From: Pseudomonadota bacterium
Lineage (GTDB): Bacteria; Myxococcota_A; Polyangia; Polyangiales; Polyangiaceae
NCBI GenBank assembly: GCA_023460875.1
Contig: JAEWOQ010000154.1
Coordinates: forward strand, 1-18,393
Length of the DNA: 18,393 nucleotides
Reading direction: 5' to 3'
Under the pieces are notes generated by a model that did no database searches, was not told where the DNA came from, and was given only the letters and a program-made list of their open reading frames with translations. Shown here in pieces: positions 1 to 9,260 of this stretch. Each line of letters opens with the position of its first letter. The stretch's first letter is position 1. The position numbers and the translations under genes are program-made.

Positions 1-62
1 TGGTGGGTTCGCTCATGCGCACCCCCACCCACCCTCAGCCGGGGAGCCATCGAATTCGATGA
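1..62 (+). CDS. possible 3' end of an upstream gene
   Basis: The frame starting at base 3 is open from the window edge to a TGA at 60-62. Its last 19 codons would read VGSLMRTPTHPQPGSHRIR. The stop overlaps the cheR start in an ATGA arrangement, the same junction seen between cheR and cheB, which suggests a translationally coupled upstream chemotaxis gene. The piece is too short to recognise, and the other two + strand frames are also open here, so this rests mainly on the overlap pattern. Confidence 0.3.
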   Translation, partial: VGSLMRTPTHPQPGSHRIR

Positions 63-952
63 AGCTGGGGGGATTCGGGGCACGCTTTCGGCTGATGCCC
101 GAGGAGTTTCGTCTGCTGCGCGACCTCATCAACGAGCGGGCAGGGCTCCACTTCGGCGACGACTCGATGTTCGTCTTCGAGCGTCGCCTCGGCGATCGAG
201 CGTCTGCTCTGGGGCTCGACGGCTTCGCCGCTTACTACAAGCACCTGCGCTTCTCGGCCCAGGGCGCCGAGGAGCTGGAGCTCGCCCTCGAGGTGCTGAC
301 GACGAAGGAGACATACTTCTTCCGGCAGGAGTACCAGCTCCGGTCGTTCCAGCAGGAGCTGCTGCCGCGCCTGGCGGAGACCAACGCCTCCCAACGGCGC
401 CTCAACGTGTGGAGCGCGGGCTGCTCCACGGGGGAGGAGGTGTACACGTTGGCCATCCTCATCTTGGAGTCCGGGCTCTTCGAAGGCTGGGACATCCACG
501 TGATCGGGAGCGACCTGTGCCGCTCCAACGTGGCGGCTGGTCGACGCGGGGTGTACCGCCCCAGCTCGTTCCGCACGACCTCGCCGCTGATGCGCCAGCG
601 CTATTTCGAGGAGCGCAGCGACGGCACCCACGTGGTGGAGCGCGTCAAGCGCCTCTGCCACTTCGGCCAGGTCAACCTCTTGGACCCGGAGCGAGCGCGG
701 ACCGTCGGGCGGGTCGACGTCGTGTTCTGTCGTAACGTGCTCATCTACTTCGACGAGCGTTCCCGGAAGAAGGTCATCGACACCCTCTACGATCGGCTGG
801 TCCCAGGTGGCTACTTGCTCCTGGGACATTCAGAATCCCTGTTGCACGTCTCCACGGCGTTCGAGCTGGTTCACCTCAAGGAAGATCTCGTGTACCGAAA
901 GCCCGTCTCGCAGCCTCGCGGTAACAGCGTCCCCCAGCGAGGGCGTTCATGA
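59..952 (+). CDS. cheR: chemotaxis protein methyltransferase CheR
   Basis: This enzyme uses S-adenosylmethionine to methylate glutamates in the signalling domain of chemoreceptors, setting adaptation in the cytoplasm. The 297 residues match the usual CheR length. An N-terminal helical CheR domain (about 13-85) ends in TTKETYFFR. The SAM-binding motif WSAGCSTGEE is at 118-127, and the typical FCRNVLIYF strand at 223-231. VPGGYLLLGHSES follows at 248-260. There is no C-terminal TPR extension. The ATG at 59 overlaps a possible upstream stop (ATGA). The only Shine-Dalgarno-like GGGGAG lies about 12 bases upstream, and the frame is open to the window edge, so the start is not certain. The stop overlaps the cheB start by four bases, indicating coupled translation of the antagonistic methyltransferase and methylesterase. 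Confidence 0.95.
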   Translation: MKLGGFGARFRLMPEEFRLLRDLINERAGLHFGDDSMFVFERRLGDRASALGLDGFAAYYKHLRFSAQGAEELELALEVLTTKETYFFRQEYQLRSFQQELLPRLAETNASQRRLNVWSAGCSTGEEVYTLAILILESGLFEGWDIHVIGSDLCRSNVAAGRRGVYRPSSFRTTSPLMRQRYFEERSDGTHVVERVKRLCHFGQVNLLDPERARTVGRVDVVFCRNVLIYFDERSRKKVIDTLYDRLVPGGYLLLGHSESLLHVSTAFELVHLKEDLVYRKPVSQPRGNSVPQRGRS

Positions 953-2004
953 CGTCGCCCGGAGCCCCCTCCGAGCTGCGCGTCCTGGTGGTGGACGACT
1001 CGGCCTTCAACCGGCGGAGCATCAGCGACATGATCTCCGACTCGCCGGGCGTGCGTGTCGTGGGTAAGGCGGCTGACGGCGAAGAGGCGCTGCGGCTGGT
1101 GCACGTCATGGAGCCGGACGTGGTCACCCTCGACCTCGAGATGCCGAAGATGGATGGCTTCACGTTCCTGCGCATCCTCATGAGCAGGACACCGATGCCC
1201 GTCATCGTGGTGTCGAGCTACTCTCAGAAGGAGAACGTCTTCAAGGCGCTCGAGCTGGGCGCGCTCGACTTCGTCGCCAAGCCCGACACGATGACGACCG
1301 ACGTCACCGTCGTGCGTCAGGAGCTGCTCGCCAAGATCGGCCTGGCGCGCCAGATCCGCGCGCGGACGCGGCAGGTGGCGCAGCCCGTCGTGGAGGCGAC
1401 CACGGCGGCGCGCCTCGTGCCCGGCCGGTCTGCGGCGCCGAGCCAGGTGGTGGTCATCGGCTCGTCGACGGGAGGCCCCAGCGCGCTGATGGAGATCCTC
1501 AGCGCGCTGCCCAAGGAGTCTCGGCTGGCGGTGCTCATCGCCCAGCACATGCCCGACAAGTTCACGCGGACCTTCGCCGAGCGCCTCGACAAGCGCTGTC
1601 AGGTGAGCGTCCGTGAAGCGCAGAGCGACGATCCCGTGCTCGCGGGACATGTATATCTCTGCCCAGGACGGCACTGCATGGAGCTGACGCGCGTGGGCGG
1701 GGAGCTGCGGCTGCGCGTGGTGCAGCCAGGCCCGGAGGATCGCTATGTGCCGAGCGCGGATCGGCTGTTCCACAGCGCCGCCGATGTGCTCGGGGACAGG
1801 GTGCTCGGAGTGGTCTTGACGGGCATGGGCGACGACGGGGCCCGGGGCACCGTTCAGGTCCATGGGCAGGGAGGGCGAGTCATCGCCGAGCACGAGTCCT
1901 CCGCGGTCGTGTACGGCATGCCGCGCGCGGCGGTACGGACGGGGTGCGTCGAGCGCAGCCTGACCATCCGTGGGATCGCCGATCTGCTAGCCACCCTGGG
2001 GTGA
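949..2004 (+). CDS. cheB: chemotaxis response regulator protein-glutamate methylesterase CheB
   Basis: CheB removes methyl groups from receptor glutamates, and can deamidate glutamines, when phosphorylated by CheA. It opposes CheR. The 351 residues show an N-terminal receiver domain (about 10-112). It has the acidic pair DD at 16-17, phosphoacceptor D62 in TLDLEMPKMDG, the conserved SS at 89-90 and K111 in VAKP. A linker runs to about 164. The C-terminal esterase domain follows, with catalytic Ser173 in GSSTGG, His200 in AQHMP and Asp296 in TGMGDDGA. All catalytic positions are intact. Translation starts at an ATG overlapping the cheR stop. With cheR it probably forms the tail of a chemotaxis operon whose cheA, cheW and receptor genes lie upstream of the window. 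Confidence 0.96.
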   Translation: MTSPGAPSELRVLVVDDSAFNRRSISDMISDSPGVRVVGKAADGEEALRLVHVMEPDVVTLDLEMPKMDGFTFLRILMSRTPMPVIVVSSYSQKENVFKALELGALDFVAKPDTMTTDVTVVRQELLAKIGLARQIRARTRQVAQPVVEATTAARLVPGRSAAPSQVVVIGSSTGGPSALMEILSALPKESRLAVLIAQHMPDKFTRTFAERLDKRCQVSVREAQSDDPVLAGHVYLCPGRHCMELTRVGGELRLRVVQPGPEDRYVPSADRLFHSAADVLGDRVLGVVLTGMGDDGARGTVQVHGQGGRVIAEHESSAVVYGMPRAAVRTGCVERSLTIRGIADLLATLG

Positions 2005-2052
2005 GGGGGCGCCTCGCGGTCTTCGGGGGGGCGGCCGTATCCTCGGGGCCCC

Positions 2053-2084
2053 TCCGGATGCGATTTCGATCGCACCGAGCCGGA
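2053..2084. repeat. nested inverted repeat after cheB
   Basis: In the 137-base gap between cheB and htrA, TGCGAT (2059-2064) and ATCGCA (2069-2074) pair perfectly around a TTCG loop. An outer pair, TCCGG (2053-2057) and CCGGA (2080-2084), brackets them. The RNA could form a stable hairpin. No T-run follows, so it may be an imperfect terminator of the che operon, a processing site or an operator. The role is unproven. Confidence 0.45.
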
Positions 2085-2141
2085 ATGAGCTGCCCCGGTG
2101 GGCGGTTGTTGGCACCGGGGACGTCACCCTGAGGACCACCG

Positions 2142-3590
<1,449 letters not shown>

Positions 3591-3611
3591 TCGGGCCGGC
3601 GGATCGACGGC

Positions 3612-3636
3612 GGGCATGACCCGATCGGGTCAGCCC
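3612..3636. repeat. perfect 16-bp palindrome with extended arms
   Basis: Bases 3617-3632 read TGACCCGATCGGGTCA, identical on both strands. Flanking GGGC (3612-3615) and GCCC (3633-3636) extend the symmetry with one unpaired A. It lies 22 bases after the htrA stop and about 85 bases before mltD. It could be a repressor operator or a terminator stem with a GATC loop. No T-run follows, which favours an operator or a non-canonical terminator. Confidence 0.5.
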
Positions 3637-3721
3637 CACGGACCCAGCCGGAAAATCAAGAAAGCGGAGCAGAACACGCGGGATTTGACCTGTTCGGGGC
3701 GTGTCGTTAGGACTGGAAGCT

Positions 3722-5740
3722 ATGGTGCGTCGCCTCCACGCCCCGACGGGTCGCCGCGTGTGTGTTTGGCTGCTGTCGGCCGTGGTGTGCGGGGCGCTTG
3801 CCTCCGAAGCGCTGGTCTCCGAAGCGCTGGCAGACAGCAGCAGAGCGCCCACCCACCGCAAGGGGTCCGCTCCCAAGACGCCGAACCCGACGCTGCCAGA
3901 GGACGTGCCGCTGCCGGCGCCCAACGTCCGCGCACGCGCGATCGTCGCTTCGGGCGCCACCCGTGAGCAGCTGCGAGCCGGGCCCGAGGAGGAGACCCTG
4001 ATGGAGCTGCGCGACATCGAGGCGACGCTGTTCCCTCGGGCCGTGCGCGGCCTGCAGAGCGGGTGGTCCTGGGACCTGCCGGAGGCGGATCCGGCGCAGA
4101 CGGCGGCGGATCACCAGGGGCTCCCGCTGCTGCCCGGAGAGCGCTCCGCCGAGGTAACTCATCCCAAGGACTCGGAGTGGCTCCGCTCCCTCACGTTGCC
4201 CGATCTGCCGTTGCGGCTCGATCGGCGGGTGGTGACGTACCTCCAGTTCTACCGGGACAATGATCGGGGACGGGCCATCGCCGCGATCTGGGCGCGCAGG
4301 AGCGGTCGCTATGTGCCCGCCATGAAGGCGGAGCTGCGGCGCGCCGGGCTGCCGACGGATCTCGTGTGGCTGTCGCTGATCGAGAGCGGTCACAACCCGA
4401 CCATCGTCTCTCCCGCGGGCGCCATGGGGTTGTGGCAGTTCATGCCGCACTCGGGCCGCATGTACGGGCTGACCGTGGATCGCTGGGTGGACGAGCGGCG
4501 CGACCCGGCGCGCTCGACCCAGGCGGCGATCCGCTTCCTGAGCGATCTGCATCGTCGCTTCGGTAACTGGGAGCTGGCGATGGCCGCGTACAACATGGGG
4601 TACGCGGGGATGTCGAACTCCATCCGCAAGTACAACACCAACGATTTCTGGACGCTCTCGCGGCTCGAGAGCGGGATCCCCTGGGAGACGACCCTCTACG
4701 TCCCCAAGATCTTCGCCATCGCCATCGTGATGAACAACCGGGAGGCGTTCGGTCTCAAGAACATCCAGCCGGATCCGCCGATCGGCTTCGACACGATCCT
4801 CGTCGAGCCCGCCACGCCCCTCGATGACGTCGCCGCGGCCGCCGGGGTGAGCATGTCGAGCGTCCGGGAGCTGAACACACAGTATCTGGCGGATCGGACG
4901 CCGCCCGCGGAGGCCGGGGACACGACGCGGTGGCCGGTCCGCGTCCCCCAGGGGGCTGGCGAGCAGGCGCTCGCCAAGCTGGCGAAGGCGGGCACGCGCA
5001 AGCTCGCCACCTACCGCGCACGCTTCGGAGATCGGCTGGCGGACGTCGCCGCGGAGCTGGGCACGACACCCGCCGCCTTGCGCAGCCTCAACGCCCTGAG
5101 CGCCGACGAGAAGCTCGAGCCGAACACCGTGCTCCTCGTTCCGAAAGCGCGAGAGGAGCGGCCCGCCGTCGCGGAGCCCGAGGTGGTCGTCGTGGCGGCG
5201 GACGTGCCGCCGGCCCCCCACAGCCGACGGGTCTTCTTCCGAGCGACCTCGGATCACGATCTGGCGGAGATCGCGGCTGCCTTTGGCGTGTCCGTGCGGG
5301 AGCTGGCCAGCTGGAACGCGATCAACGAAGCGGCGCGACTGACCGAAGGCATGGTCCTGCAGATCCTCGTGCCGAAGGACGCGAAGCTCGAGGGGGTCCG
5401 TTACGCGCCTGAGTCCGAGGTCCGCGTGCTGCTCACGGCGAGCAAAGAGTTCCACGAGTATTTCGAGGGGCTCAAGGGCAAGCGGCGCGTCGAGATCGCG
5501 GTGAAGGACGGCGACACCTTGGCGAGCATCGGCGCTCGGTTCGGGATGAGCGTGGGTTCTATGGAGCGCGTGAACCGCAAGTCCCGGAGCAGCAAGCTCG
5601 TCCCCGGCGAGACCCTCATCGTCTACACGGACAAGCCGGTGACGGGCGTGGACAGCGCCCTCGAGCCGGAGCCTCTGCCCGAGGTGATCGCGACCCTACC
5701 CGAAGCGCTGCCGCCCCTCCCCGTCACCGCGGGGCGCTGA
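3722..5740 (+). CDS. mltD: membrane-bound lytic murein transglycosylase, MltD type, with LysM repeats
   Basis: This enzyme cleaves the MurNAc-GlcNAc bond of peptidoglycan to form 1,6-anhydroMurNAc ends, in the periplasm. From the ATG at 3722 it is 672 residues. An N-terminal signal sequence (WLLSAVVCGALA, about 16-27) is followed by a region rich in Pro and Ala. The SLT domain spans about 175-345, with catalytic Glu221 in SLIESGHNP, then AGAMGLWQFMP and MAAYNMG. Three LysM-like modules follow at about 430-475, 504-550 and 590-636, and a weaker one at about 360-410. LysM binds the glycan strand. An in-frame GTG at 3701 would add seven residues, but the ATG has a GGA five bases upstream and fits the signal peptide better. 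A VPGC-like lipobox is absent, so lipid anchoring as in E. coli MltD is not evident. The tail is Pro/Glu-rich. Confidence 0.93.
   Translation: MVRRLHAPTGRRVCVWLLSAVVCGALASEALVSEALADSSRAPTHRKGSAPKTPNPTLPEDVPLPAPNVRARAIVASGATREQLRAGPEEETLMELRDIEATLFPRAVRGLQSGWSWDLPEADPAQTAADHQGLPLLPGERSAEVTHPKDSEWLRSLTLPDLPLRLDRRVVTYLQFYRDNDRGRAIAAIWARRSGRYVPAMKAELRRAGLPTDLVWLSLIESGHNPTIVSPAGAMGLWQFMPHSGRMYGLTVDRWVDERRDPARSTQAAIRFLSDLHRRFGNWELAMAAYNMGYAGMSNSIRKYNTNDFWTLSRLESGIPWETTLYVPKIFAIAIVMNNREAFGLKNIQPDPPIGFDTILVEPATPLDDVAAAAGVSMSSVRELNTQYLADRTPPAEAGDTTRWPVRVPQGAGEQALAKLAKAGTRKLATYRARFGDRLADVAAELGTTPAALRSLNALSADEKLEPNTVLLVPKAREERPAVAEPEVVVVAADVPPAPHSRRVFFRATSDHDLAEIAAAFGVSVRELASWNAINEAARLTEGMVLQILVPKDAKLEGVRYAPESEVRVLLTASKEFHEYFEGLKGKRRVEIAVKDGDTLASIGARFGMSVGSMERVNRKSRSSKLVPGETLIVYTDKPVTGVDSALEPEPLPEVIATLPEALPPLPVTAGR
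3801..3830 (+). repeat. 15-bp tandem duplication inside the mltD signal region
   Basis: Bases 3801-3815 and 3816-3830 are identical at 14 of 15 positions (core TCCGAAGCGCTGG). They encode ASEAL followed by VSEAL just after the hydrophobic segment of the signal peptide. The duplication keeps the reading frame and lengthens the region next to the likely cleavage site. Confidence 0.8.
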
Positions 5741-5765
5741 GCGCTCGAACGACGAGGAGAGCCCC

Positions 5766-7154
5766 ATGGAGCTGACCGCAGTGGTGATGGCCGCAGGCCA
5801 CGGAACCCGCATGAAGAGCGCCCGACCCAAGGTGCTCCACGAAGCGGCGGGGCGCCCGCTGGTTTACTACCCGATCCGCGCGGCCCTCGACGCGGGCGCG
5901 ACGCGCGTCGTGGTCGTCGTGAACCCGAGCGTCCGCGACGCCGTCGCCGAGTCGTTGCGGCGCCAATTCCCGGATCTCTCCTTCGAGCTCGCCGTCCAGG
6001 AGACCCCCCGGGGCACAGGGGACGCGGCCCGGGTGGGGCTCGAGCACGTCACCTCCGACGGCGTGCTGCTCCTGTCGGGCGACACCCCCGTGCTCACCGG
6101 CGCGGAGCTGGAGCCCCTCGTCGCGGCCCTGGAGCGCGGCGGAGTCCTGGCGTTCTCCACCTGCGTGCTCGAGGACCCCACGGGCTACGGCAGGGTGCTC
6201 CGCGGAGAGGACGGGCGCGTGCTCGAGATCCGCGAGCACCGCGATCTGACGACGGACGAGCAGCGCCGCGTCCGCGAGATCAACGGAGGGGTGTACGCGG
6301 GCCGCAGCGCGGAGCTGCGCGACGCCCTGAGCCAGCTCAGCCCGAACAACGCCCAGGGCGAGTACTACCTCACGGACGTCGTGGCGCTCCTCGCGGAGCG
6401 GGGCTCCGTGGAGGGCGTATCGTGCTCCGCGGCGGCGTTGGCGGGGGTGAACGATCGGGCTCAGCTCCGGGCGGCGGAAGAGACGCTGTTCGAGCGCATC
6501 GTCCACCGCTGGGGTCGCCACGGCGTCACCGTGCGCGGGCGACCTCTCATCGACGACACGGTGGAGCTGGCGGAGGACGTCGTCGTCGAGGACGGAGCGC
6601 GGCTCCGAGGCGCGACGCGGATCGCCCGCGGGGCGTTCATCGACGTCGGCGCGGTGCTCACGGACGCGACCGTCGGAGAGGACACGGTCGTGAAGCCCTA
6701 CTCGGTGATCTCCCAGAGCTCCGTCGGGGGGTCCGCGCAGATCGGGCCCTTCGCGCACCTGCGCCCAGCCAGCGTCGTCGAAGACGAAGCCCACATCGGC
6801 AACTTCGTCGAGACGAAGCAGACCCGCGTGCGCCGGGGCGCGAAGGCCAACCACCTCGCGTACCTCGGGGACGGCGACATCGGCGAGGGCGCGAACGTCG
6901 GGGCGGGCACGATCTTCTGCAACTACGACGGCTTCCGGAAGCACCGCACCACCATCGGCCCGGGCGCGTTCATCGGGAGCGACTCTCAGCTGATCGCCCC
7001 GGTGCGGATCGGAGCGGGCGCCTACGTGGCGACGGGGACCTCCGTCACCGAGGACGTACCGGACGACGGCTTCGCCATCGGGCGCTGCCGGCAGAGCACC
7101 AAATCCGGCTACGCCTCCGCCCTGAAGGCGCGCCTCGGTCAAGGCAAGAGCTGA
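5766..7154 (+). CDS. glmU: bifunctional N-acetylglucosamine-1-phosphate uridyltransferase / glucosamine-1-phosphate acetyltransferase GlmU
   Basis: GlmU acetylates glucosamine-1-phosphate and then joins it to UTP, giving UDP-GlcNAc for peptidoglycan and LPS. The 462 residues match the family. The N-terminal pyrophosphorylase domain (1-229) carries MAAGHGTRMKS at 8-18, the QETPRGTGDA uracil-binding segment at 78-87, and metal-binding Asp106 (SGDTP) and Asn229 (GVND). A linker leads to a left-handed beta-helix (about 255-440) of hexapeptide repeats. Its acetyltransferase residues Arg333, Lys351, His363 (KANHLAYLGD), Asn386 and Tyr387 fall at the same numbers as in E. coli GlmU. AGGAG lies six bases before the ATG. 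The gene follows mltD by 25 bases and is probably co-transcribed, pairing peptidoglycan turnover with precursor supply. Confidence 0.98.
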   Translation: MELTAVVMAAGHGTRMKSARPKVLHEAAGRPLVYYPIRAALDAGATRVVVVVNPSVRDAVAESLRRQFPDLSFELAVQETPRGTGDAARVGLEHVTSDGVLLLSGDTPVLTGAELEPLVAALERGGVLAFSTCVLEDPTGYGRVLRGEDGRVLEIREHRDLTTDEQRRVREINGGVYAGRSAELRDALSQLSPNNAQGEYYLTDVVALLAERGSVEGVSCSAAALAGVNDRAQLRAAEETLFERIVHRWGRHGVTVRGRPLIDDTVELAEDVVVEDGARLRGATRIARGAFIDVGAVLTDATVGEDTVVKPYSVISQSSVGGSAQIGPFAHLRPASVVEDEAHIGNFVETKQTRVRRGAKANHLAYLGDGDIGEGANVGAGTIFCNYDGFRKHRTTIGPGAFIGSDSQLIAPVRIGAGAYVATGTSVTEDVPDDGFAIGRCRQSTKSGYASALKARLGQGKS

Positions 7155-7184
7155 GGCGGCCGCTCTGGAGCGGTCTCACCTCAG
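7151..7184. terminator. compound hairpin between convergent glmU and ketosynthase genes
   Basis: CTGAGG (7151-7156, containing the glmU stop) can pair with CCTCAG (7179-7184). Inside it, CCGCTC (7160-7165) pairs with GAGCGG (7168-7173), most plausibly as a five-pair stem with a four-base loop. It is the only strong secondary structure in the 49-base gap between two converging genes. No T-run is present on either side, so a bidirectional terminator is plausible but not proven. Confidence 0.4.
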
Positions 7185-7190
7185 CAGGGG

Positions 7191-7218
7191 GCGTCAGCAG
7201 GCGTCAGCAGGCGTCAGC
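7191..7218. repeat. 10-bp tandem repeat, 2.8 copies
   Basis: GCGTCAGCAG occurs at 7191-7200 and 7201-7210, then GCGTCAGC at 7211-7218. The array covers the stop codon and last codons of the ketosynthase gene on the - strand, so the C-terminal residues ADAC and the TGA come from the repeat. A second TGA follows ten bases further on. Confidence 0.85.
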
Positions 7219-9225
7219 TTCGACGGGCACGACCCGCACCGACCATCGATCACCCAGGGCGTAGCGCCCCTCCCGGCGCTCCAGCAGGGCGCGCAGCAAG
7301 GGGAGCCCGCGGCTGGCCGGGGCAACGGCCAGGCCGGGGAGACGGCGGTCGAGCTCCTCCCGGGCCGCGTCGTCTCCTGCGTCGCTGGTGCCCGGCGCGT
7401 GCCGCTCGAGCCCGTCGAGGCGCCCGAGGGTCGCTGCCGTGGGCTCAGGGGCTCGATGGAGCAGCAGCGCCGCGCCCGCGGCGGGGTAGGGGGCGCGCCG
7501 CGTCAGGCGGGTCGGAGAGTCTTCGTCCGCCACCAGCACGGCGACGCGACCGCCATGAACCGAGAGCCAGGCCATCGCCTCGAGCAAGCTCATGGCCCAG
7601 GTGTCGGCGCCCGCCGCCAGCGCCGTCGAGAAGGAGCGGTCGCCGAGGGCGATCGAGATCACTCCGGCGGCGGTGTTGTGGACGCTCGCTTGGAAGCCGG
7701 CGGGGGACAGGGACTCGCCCCGCGCCAGCTGATCGAGCAACGCCAAGGTGGTGCTCATCTCGCCCAGGGCGGAGCCGCAGACGAGGGGCAGCCCCCCGCG
7801 CTGTCCTGAGCGCTCCGGGGGGGCGATCTGCTCGTACACCTCCGCGAACATGCGGGTGAGCAGGCTGGCACGGCCGCGGGCGCGCGCGGGCAGGAGCGTC
7901 GCGGGGGGGCGGCGCAGCTCGGGATCGGGCGCGCCCGTGAGGAGCGCGCGCAGGTGCGGGTAGCCAGGCGCCCAGAACCCCACCGCCTCGACCCAGACGT
8001 GTCCGGGCACGATCCGGTCGCGGCGCTCGAGCTCCCCATCCGCGGGCGCGGTGCCGAGGGCCACGGCGACGTTGCTCCCTCCGAAGGCGAAGGAGTTGCT
8101 CAGGGCCGCGCGCAGGGGGGCAGCGCGGGCGCGGTTCACCGGGGGCGCGGCGAGGGCGGGATCGACGCGCGTCTCGGGGCGGTTACCGGGGACCCGCTGG
8201 GACAGGAGAGCGTCGAGGCAGAAGCCCGCCTCTGTCGCGCCAGCGGCGCCGAGCTGATGCCCGACGCGGTCCTTCGTCGACGAGTAGGTGACCGCGGGCC
8301 CCAGGATGGCGGCGAGGGCGAGGGCCTCGGCGGAGTCGTTCTGCCGCGTCCCCGTCCCGTGAGCGTTCACGTAGTCGATCTGCGCCGCCTCGAGCCCCGC
8401 GAGAGCCAGCGCGGACTCGAGGGCGAGGCGCGCGCCGAGCCCCTCGGGGTGGGGCGCGGTGGTGTGGAAGGCGTCGTTGCTCTCGCCGGCGGACAGGAGG
8501 CGCAGGGGGACCTTCGCCGCGCGATCGAGCAGGAGCAGCGCGCTCCCCTCGCCGATGCTGATGCCGTCGCGGGCGACGTCGAAGGGACGACAGGGGGCCT
8601 CCGAGAGGATCCCGAGCCCCGCGAAGCCCTGCAGGGTCATCTGACACAGAGCATCGGCGCCGCCGGTGATCACCGCGTCGCACAGGTTCGCCTCGAGGAG
8701 CCGCTGCGCGGCGGCGATGGCCTTGCCGCTCGACGAGCAAGCGGTCGACACGACGTAGCCCGGCCCCGCGAGACCCAGGGCGCGGCGCGCTAGCTCGAGC
8801 AGCGAGCCGAAGGGGTGCACCGCATCGAAGCCGTAGTCCTCGGGCGGCGGCTTGCCCTGGTGCTCGAGGGCTACCACGCGCTCGGTGACGTCGATGCCCC
8901 CGGTGGAGGAGCCGATCACGAGCGCGACCCGCTTCGGTCCCCAGCGGGCGACGGCGTGGCGGACGTCGTCTTGCAGAGCCTGCAGGGCCGCCCAAAGCAG
9001 GTGGCTGCACCGGCTTTGGTGGTGGACCAGCTCCGACGGTATCGGCGGCAAGGTCGCCGTCACGGGGCCCCAGTGGGTCACGAAAGGCAAGCCCTCGGCG
9101 CGGCGCAGGCCGGTCCCCTCGAGCAGCCAAGGGGGGGTGAGCTCGGGATCTCGATAGGTGCGGACCCCCAACGCGTTGAGCCACGTGTAGGCGACGATGC
9201 CGTAGGAGTTCAGAGGCTGCTGCAT
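7204..9225 (-). CDS. beta-ketoacyl synthase fused to a chain-length-factor-like domain
   Basis: The N-terminal half (about 1-392) is a complete FabF/FabB-like condensing enzyme. It has nucleophile Cys163 in STACSSSGK, His289 in NAHGTGT, His323 in GHQLGAAGA, the Lys318 position in STKD, and the NSFAFGGSN loop at 377-385. It should perform a decarboxylative Claisen condensation on acyl-carrier protein. The second half (about 408-667) resembles the short ketoacyl-synthase-like family (Pfam Ketoacyl-synt_2, called chain-length factor in aryl-polyene loci). It has VCGSALGEM at 482-490, FQASVHNTAAGVISI at 511-525 and ALAAGADTW at 535-543, but no TACSS or HGTGT. The 673-residue total is far longer than a single ketosynthase (about 410). 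No carrier protein, dehydratase or acyltransferase is nearby. GAGG lies only two bases before the ATG. The substrate is unknown. Confidence 0.85.
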   Translation of the reverse strand: MQQPLNSYGIVAYTWLNALGVRTYRDPELTPPWLLEGTGLRRAEGLPFVTHWGPVTATLPPIPSELVHHQSRCSHLLWAALQALQDDVRHAVARWGPKRVALVIGSSTGGIDVTERVVALEHQGKPPPEDYGFDAVHPFGSLLELARRALGLAGPGYVVSTACSSSGKAIAAAQRLLEANLCDAVITGGADALCQMTLQGFAGLGILSEAPCRPFDVARDGISIGEGSALLLLDRAAKVPLRLLSAGESNDAFHTTAPHPEGLGARLALESALALAGLEAAQIDYVNAHGTGTRQNDSAEALALAAILGPAVTYSSTKDRVGHQLGAAGATEAGFCLDALLSQRVPGNRPETRVDPALAAPPVNRARAAPLRAALSNSFAFGGSNVAVALGTAPADGELERRDRIVPGHVWVEAVGFWAPGYPHLRALLTGAPDPELRRPPATLLPARARGRASLLTRMFAEVYEQIAPPERSGQRGGLPLVCGSALGEMSTTLALLDQLARGESLSPAGFQASVHNTAAGVISIALGDRSFSTALAAGADTWAMSLLEAMAWLSVHGGRVAVLVADEDSPTRLTRRAPYPAAGAALLLHRAPEPTAATLGRLDGLERHAPGTSDAGDDAAREELDRRLPGLAVAPASRGLPLLRALLERREGRYALGDRWSVRVVPVEADAC

Positions 9226-9260
9226 AACCTCAGGGCGATGACCTTAGGGCCTTCGACCGC

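Noticed and set aside
2110..2126. TTGGCAC resembling the -24 half of a sigma-54 promoter before htrA
   Set aside because: The -12 GC element at the required distance is absent (GT instead of GC), so only half of the consensus is met.
3685..3713. TTGACC followed at about 17 bases by TAGGAC as a sigma-70 promoter for mltD
   Set aside because: The -10 match is poor and ends only eight bases before the ATG, leaving no room for the ribosome-binding site in the transcript.
3707..7142. Long open frames on the - strand opposite mltD (582 codons) and glmU (472 codons)
   Set aside because: They mirror the third-position GC bias of well-identified genes, have Arg/His/Gly-rich low-complexity composition and no family motif.
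7204..9225. Aryl-polyene or type II polyketide gene cluster
   Set aside because: Only the ketosynthase/CLF-like protein is present; flanking genes are glmU, ribA and holA, so a biosynthetic cluster is not supported in this window.
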